This document shows positions 5,457-8,390 of a DNA stretch of 8,390 nt, piece by piece. Below the pieces are notes generated by a model, which was given only the letters and a program-made list of their open reading frames with translations, did not search any database and had not been told where the DNA came from. The position numbers were made by a program, and so were the translations under genes. Source of the DNA: Chloroflexota bacterium (GTDB taxonomy: Bacteria; Chloroflexota; Limnocylindria; Limnocylindrales; CSP1-4). The stretch covers positions 1-8,390 of the forward strand of contig JAJYGO010000038.1 of the NCBI GenBank assembly GCA_021785115.1, given 5' to 3'. Each line of letters starts with the position of its first letter. The first letter of the stretch is position 1.

Positions 5457-5459
5457 GGT
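5431..5459 (+). promoter_or_regulatory. Sigma-70-type promoter for the DUF932 unit
   Basis: A perfect TTGACA (5431-5436) is followed after exactly 17 bases by TAAGGT (5454-5459), which keeps the important TA...T positions of the -10. Expected transcription start is near 5466, giving a leader of about 27 bases with an AGGGGAGAGGA ribosome site before the ATG at 5493. The promoter overlaps the 3' end of the short UDG-like gene, as is common in compact phage genomes. It is the best promoter seen in the window. Confidence 0.55.
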
Positions 5460-5468
5460 AGCCCCATC
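5447..5468 (+). promoter_or_regulatory. Perfect 7-bp dyad flanking the -10 element: candidate operator
   Basis: GATGGGG (5447-5453) and CCCCATC (5462-5468) are exact reverse complements separated by eight bases that hold the TAAGGT -10. A 22-bp dyad centred on a -10 is a classic place for a repressor. As RNA from upstream transcription it could also fold as a G/C-rich hairpin with an eight-base loop, which might end the preceding operon, but no T-run follows. The operator reading is preferred because the symmetry centres on the promoter. Confidence 0.45.
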
Positions 5469-5492
5469 AACCCACAGCAAGGGGAGAGGAAC

Positions 5493-6518
5493 ATGCCAGC
5501 GAATATCGCGTACGACGCGAGGATGAACCGCCATCAGGCGGTCTACGTGGGCAAGCCAGCGTGGCACGGGCTCGGCACCGTCGTGGACGACGCGCTGACC
5601 CCGGAGCAGGCGCTGGAGGCGGCTGGCACGGCGTACACCGTGGACAAGGCGCCGCTGTTCGCCAAGATCGGCGACCGCTTCGTGGAGCTGCCCGAGTATC
5701 GGGCGACCTACCGCACCGACACCGAGGACGTGTTCGCGCCCGTGAGCGCCGACTACCCGGTGATCCAGAACCTGACCCCCATGCAGATGCTCGCGGAGAT
5801 CGTCCGCACCGGAGAGGCGGGCATCGTCTCGCACGCGGCGCTGGGCAAGGGCGAGCGCCTGTTCGCCGTGCTCGACCTCAAGCGGCTGACCGACCTGACG
5901 ATCCCCGGCGACCCGAGCAAGCACGACGCCTTCCTCGTGGCCCAGTGGTGGCACAACGGCGGCGGCGCGCTCACCTTCACCGAGTCGATGGTCCGCGTCG
6001 AGTGCCAGAACATGGCCGACGCGAACCTCGCCTACGCCCACCGCACCGGCAAGCTGGCGCGCGTCATCCACACGGGCGACACGCGGTCGGCCGTGGAGGA
6101 GGCGCGGCGCACGCTGGGCTTCGCCGAGCGCGACGTGCAGGCATTCGTCAAGCTGATGGCGACGCTGAACGACGTCGCCATCCCGAGTCCGACGTGGATC
6201 GCGGGCTTCACGGAGCGCCTGATCCCCATCGAGCCGGAGGCCGAGCGCCCCACCCGGCGGCTGGCCGCCCGCGAGACGATCGCGGCCCTCTACGCCAACT
6301 CCACGACGCTGGTGGGCGTGCCGCGCACGGCCTACCGCGCGTTCAACGCCGTCACCGAGTTCGTAGACCACTACCGGCCGCTCTACGTGAGCGACGAGGC
6401 ACTGGTCCCGGCCAAGCGGTTCACGACGCAGGTCGACGGATCAGGTGCTCGGCTCAAGGATCAGGCCCTGCGCCTGCTCGTGGAGGAGTTCGAGGTTCCC
6501 ACGGGGAGTGCGCGGTGA
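5493..6518 (+). CDS. DUF932 phage/plasmid-like protein (TIGR03299 type)
   Basis: The 341-residue protein has the usual length and landmarks of the DUF932 family: WHGLGTV (24-30), a long N-terminal helix-strand unit, VSADYPVIQN (84-93), LFAVLDL (123-129), a central FLVAQWWHNGGGALTFTESMVRVECQNM block (147-174) and a helical C-terminal half. The family is widespread in phages and plasmids; its biochemical role is not established. ATG 5493 is preferred because it follows AGGGGAGAGGA closely and lies just behind the promoter at 5431-5459. The stop shares GTGA with the next small gene, so this is the first gene of the right-hand unit. Abundant early expression from the strong promoter is an inference. 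No membrane segment or signal peptide is visible. Confidence 0.9.
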   Translation: MPANIAYDARMNRHQAVYVGKPAWHGLGTVVDDALTPEQALEAAGTAYTVDKAPLFAKIGDRFVELPEYRATYRTDTEDVFAPVSADYPVIQNLTPMQMLAEIVRTGEAGIVSHAALGKGERLFAVLDLKRLTDLTIPGDPSKHDAFLVAQWWHNGGGALTFTESMVRVECQNMADANLAYAHRTGKLARVIHTGDTRSAVEEARRTLGFAERDVQAFVKLMATLNDVAIPSPTWIAGFTERLIPIEPEAERPTRRLAARETIAALYANSTTLVGVPRTAYRAFNAVTEFVDHYRPLYVSDEALVPAKRFTTQVDGSGARLKDQALRLLVEEFEVPTGSAR

Positions 6519-6706
6519 GGCATCATCGGTTCGTGCCGGTGGTCGGGGAGGGGCGGCTGGTCTGCCGGACGTGCGGCCAGCCTCCCGACCCGGGCCGCGT
6601 CTGGCGGACGTGGAGCGACGGGAAGTGGCGGCCAGTCGATGCCGACGGGGAGCCGGACTATCGCCGGGAGGCGTGGGAGCACACCGGACGGAGGGCCCTG
6701 CCGTGA
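6515..6706 (+). CDS. Small 63-residue protein with a single CxxC
   Basis: The product is not recognised. GTG 6515 shares GTGA with the DUF932 stop and lies six bases after GGGGAG (6503-6508); the stop shares GTGA with the next gene. Residues 14-22 read RLVCRTCGQ, half of a zinc ribbon (C17, C20), with no second cysteine pair, though a histidine pair near the N-terminus (3-4) and H56 could complete a site. The rest is rich in Trp, Asp and Arg (VWRTWSDGKWRP, 29-40) and soluble. Nearly every codon ends in G/C, which supports a real gene. It may bind metal or nucleic acid; no function is assigned. Confidence 0.65.
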   Translation: MRHHRFVPVVGEGRLVCRTCGQPPDPGRVWRTWSDGKWRPVDADGEPDYRREAWEHTGRRALP

Positions 6707-7017
6707 GGGTCCGGGTCGGTCACGACAGCGGAAGCTGGGCAGACGTCGGCCCCTCGTCGGCGTACGGGGACAAGCGCCGCTGGTACCTCGGGGGGACGCC
6801 GCTCACCGAGGGGATGCCGCCGCACGTGGACGGCACGGGATCGACGGCCATCCGCCGCGCACGCCTCGCCGCGAGGGGCGAGGGACACGGGCGGGCGTTC
6901 GACTACAGCGCGGGCTGCCGCTGCGACCTGTGCCGGGAGGCGCACCGCGCGGTGGAGGTGGCCGCGAGGGAGCGTCGGAGGGCGCGGACCGAGCAAGAGA
7001 CGGCGGTGGCGCAGTGA
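6703..7017 (+). CDS. Small 104-residue protein with actinophage-type HGxxxxYxxGCRCxxC motif
   Basis: GTG 6703 lies seven bases after GGAGGG (6690-6695) and shares GTGA with the preceding stop. Residues 62-81 contain H62, Y68, G71, C72, C74 and C77 in the order HGRAFDYSAGCRCDLCREAH. This compact motif recurs in many actinobacteriophage small proteins and is read as a zinc-binding or nucleic-acid-binding element; the host inference for this window leans partly on it. The N-terminal half (SWADVGPSSAYGDKRRWYLG) is unlike anything I recognise, and the last 20 residues form a highly charged helix. Its stop shares GTGA with the Rad50/SbcC-like gene, so it may be a small partner of that ATPase or of the DUF932 protein, but nothing in the sequence proves this. 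Confidence 0.65.
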   Translation: MRVRVGHDSGSWADVGPSSAYGDKRRWYLGGTPLTEGMPPHVDGTGSTAIRRARLAARGEGHGRAFDYSAGCRCDLCREAHRAVEVAARERRRARTEQETAVAQ

Positions 7018-8390
7018 GACTGCTTCGGCTGTCCCTGTCTGGCTTCATGAGCTGGGACCGGCTCGACCTCGACCTGTCCGAGTGCGACGTGGTGGGGGTA
7101 GTGGGCCGGGTCGGCAACGGCAAGAGCGCGATCCTCGACGGTCTGCTGTGGACGATCTACGGCGAGGGGCGCGCCAGTGCCGACGCGATGGTGCGGCAGG
7201 GCGAGGACCGCTGCACCGTGGAGGTGGCGTTCGAGGCAGCCGGGCACCGCGCGCTGGTGCGTCGGGAGCGAGAGCGCGGCCGATCCACGGCGCTGACGCT
7301 GGAAGTGGACGGCCGGAGCCTTACCCGGCACACCGTCGCGGAGACGCAGGCGGCCGTGGACGAACTGGTGGGCGTCTCGTCCGACGCGCTGCTGGCGACG
7401 GCGGTCATGGTACAGGGACGCAGCGACGAGTTCGTGCGGCTGCGCCCGGCCGAGCGCATGGCGCTGCTGTCGGACCTCGTGGTGGAGGACCCGTACCCCG
7501 CGTGGCACGAGGAGGCGAAGCGGCGGCGGGACGAGGCCCGCGAGATAGCCGCCAAGGCGGAGGCTCGCCGGGCACTGCTGGCCGAGCAGGGGGAGCGCGC
7601 CGGGGAGTACCGGGCTGCGGCAGAGCGGCAGGCCGTCGCCGCGGAGCGCGCGCGGGAGGAGGCCGAGTCCGGCCAGCGGGCGCTGCACGATGCCGAGGCC
7701 GCGACCGCGGGGATGCGGGCCGCGGAGAAGCAGCGGGTGAGGCTGGAGGCGGAGGCCGCGCGAGTCGCGGAGGAGCGCGAGCGGCTGGAGGCGGAGGTCC
7801 GTCGCCTGCGCGCCATCGAGGCGCAGCCGGACCCGCCCTTGCCGCCTCGACCGGACCCCGAGCCGCTTCGGCAGGCGGAGGCGGACGCCGCGTCTGCCCG
7901 CTCCGCCGCGACCGACCTGCGGCTGGCGCGAGTGGCGCTGGAGGAGGCCGCACGCGAGGAGCAGCGGGTCCGCTCGCTGGCGTACGACCGCGCCGCGCTG
8001 CCCTGCCGGGGTGAGGGGATCTACGCGAGCTGCCCGCTGCTGGCGACCATCCCCTCGGCGGAGCAGGTACAGGCGGTCGTCGCCGGAGCCCGGGACGCCG
8101 AGTGGGCCGTCCTCGCGCTGGAGGTGCTGGCGGGTCCCGCGGAAGCGCGGCGAGAGGAGGCCGACCGCCTGCGGGAGGAGTGGCGGGCGTGGGAGCAGGC
8201 TGCCATCGTGGCCGGGGCGGCGCGCGAGGCGCTGGCGACGCGCAGGTCCGACGCGGCCGACGGCATCGCCGCCGCCGAGGCGCGGCTGGCGTCCCTCGCC
8301 TCGGCGGGCGTCGTGCCCCCGGGACCGGAGGTCGACCGGCTGGCGGCGCGCGAGGCGATGATCGCGGCGCTGCGGGAGGACGCCGAGCAG
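7014..8390 (+). CDS. Rad50/SbcC-like SMC-family ATPase, N-terminal part (runs off the window)
   Basis: Starting at GTG 7014, the frame is open for 459 codons to the last base. The N-terminus (RLLRLSLSGFMSW) and the Walker A motif GRVGNGKS (31-38) fit Rad50/SbcC, followed by LLWTIYGEGR (44-53) and the Q-loop region VMVQGRSDEFVRLRPAERMALL (131-152), the usual 'QG.F..FL...ER..LL' site. From about 165 a charged Ala/Glu/Arg-rich coiled coil runs, broken by a Pro-rich segment (271-284), to a hook-like motif CRGEGIYASCPLL (C331, C340), after which the return coil begins. Together with an SbcD/Mre11-like nuclease, presumably beyond the right edge, such proteins process DNA ends or recombination intermediates, and in phages may open or degrade DNA. 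Signature and Walker B motifs lie outside the window. The start has only a weak ribosome site and should rely on the GTGA overlap with the gene before it. Confidence 0.85.
   Translation, partial: MRLLRLSLSGFMSWDRLDLDLSECDVVGVVGRVGNGKSAILDGLLWTIYGEGRASADAMVRQGEDRCTVEVAFEAAGHRALVRRERERGRSTALTLEVDGRSLTRHTVAETQAAVDELVGVSSDALLATAVMVQGRSDEFVRLRPAERMALLSDLVVEDPYPAWHEEAKRRRDEAREIAAKAEARRALLAEQGERAGEYRAAAERQAVAAERAREEAESGQRALHDAEAATAGMRAAEKQRVRLEAEAARVAEERERLEAEVRRLRAIEAQPDPPLPPRPDPEPLRQAEADAASARSAATDLRLARVALEEAAREEQRVRSLAYDRAALPCRGEGIYASCPLLATIPSAEQVQAVVAGARDAEWAVLALEVLAGPAEARREEADRLREEWRAWEQAAIVAGAAREALATRRSDAADGIAAAEARLASLASAGVVPPGPEVDRLAAREAMIAALREDAEQ

Noticed and set aside
5241..6371. Minus-strand open frame of 376 codons opposite DUF932.
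   Set aside because: It is the complement of a clear DUF932 gene, with no family motif and composition set by the opposite strand.
201..8390. GTAC tetramers scattered through the coding genes.
   Set aside because: Most come from Tyr codons (TAC) after a G-ending codon; only the non-coding clusters at 51-86 and 2508-2684 show ordered dyads.

Overview
The window is GC-rich, gene-dense and read entirely from the + strand. It has short leaders, strong AGGAGG-type ribosome sites and many 4-base GTGA stop/start overlaps. The gene content (primase-polymerase, replicative ATPase, HNH protein, ParB-like protein, TET-associated-type glycosyltransferase, DUF932 protein, actinophage-style CRC zinc protein, Rad50/SbcC-like ATPase) points to a bacteriophage or phage-like plasmid, most likely of a high-GC actinobacterium. 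No structural, integrase, lysis, rRNA or tRNA gene is visible, so the host is an inference.

Bases 1-2502 are a replication module. After the tail of an upstream gene comes a leader with a dyad, a 34-residue open frame with a textbook ribosome site, an archaeo-eukaryotic-type primase-polymerase with a C-terminal CHC2-like zinc motif (201-1115), and a RecA-fold RepA-like ATPase with a C-terminal winged helix (1108-2502).

Bases 2503-3616 look like a separate block. A cluster of GTAC-centred palindromes with two exact 20-bp repeats leads into a long interrupted stem-loop that ends just before the ribosome site of an HNH-domain gene (2699-3454). A second, more regular RNA stem-loop with a GNRA tetraloop sits in the gap before the next gene. 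The HNH gene has visibly relaxed third-position GC compared with its neighbours, suggesting later acquisition. The palindrome cluster could be an origin, an operator array, or both.

Bases 3617-5456 form a tightly coupled trio: a ParB/sulfiredoxin-fold protein with a phage-specific C-terminal extension, a TAGT-type glycosyltransferase, and a very short protein that begins like a uracil-DNA glycosylase (VGEAPG) but stops at 68 residues. By family knowledge ParB plus TAGT suggests glycosylation of modified DNA bases. The enzyme that would create the acceptor base (TET/JBP oxygenase or nucleotide hydroxymethylase) is not in the window.

A good sigma-70 promoter (TTGACA, 17-base spacer, TAAGGT) lies over the 3' end of the short UDG-like gene, with a perfect 7-bp dyad flanking its -10 element. 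It appears to start a new unit: a DUF932 protein (5493-6518), two small proteins with possible zinc-binding motifs, and a Rad50/SbcC-like ATPase with a C-x8-C hook-like motif that runs off the right edge. All calls were made by eye; no database search or computed folding was done.
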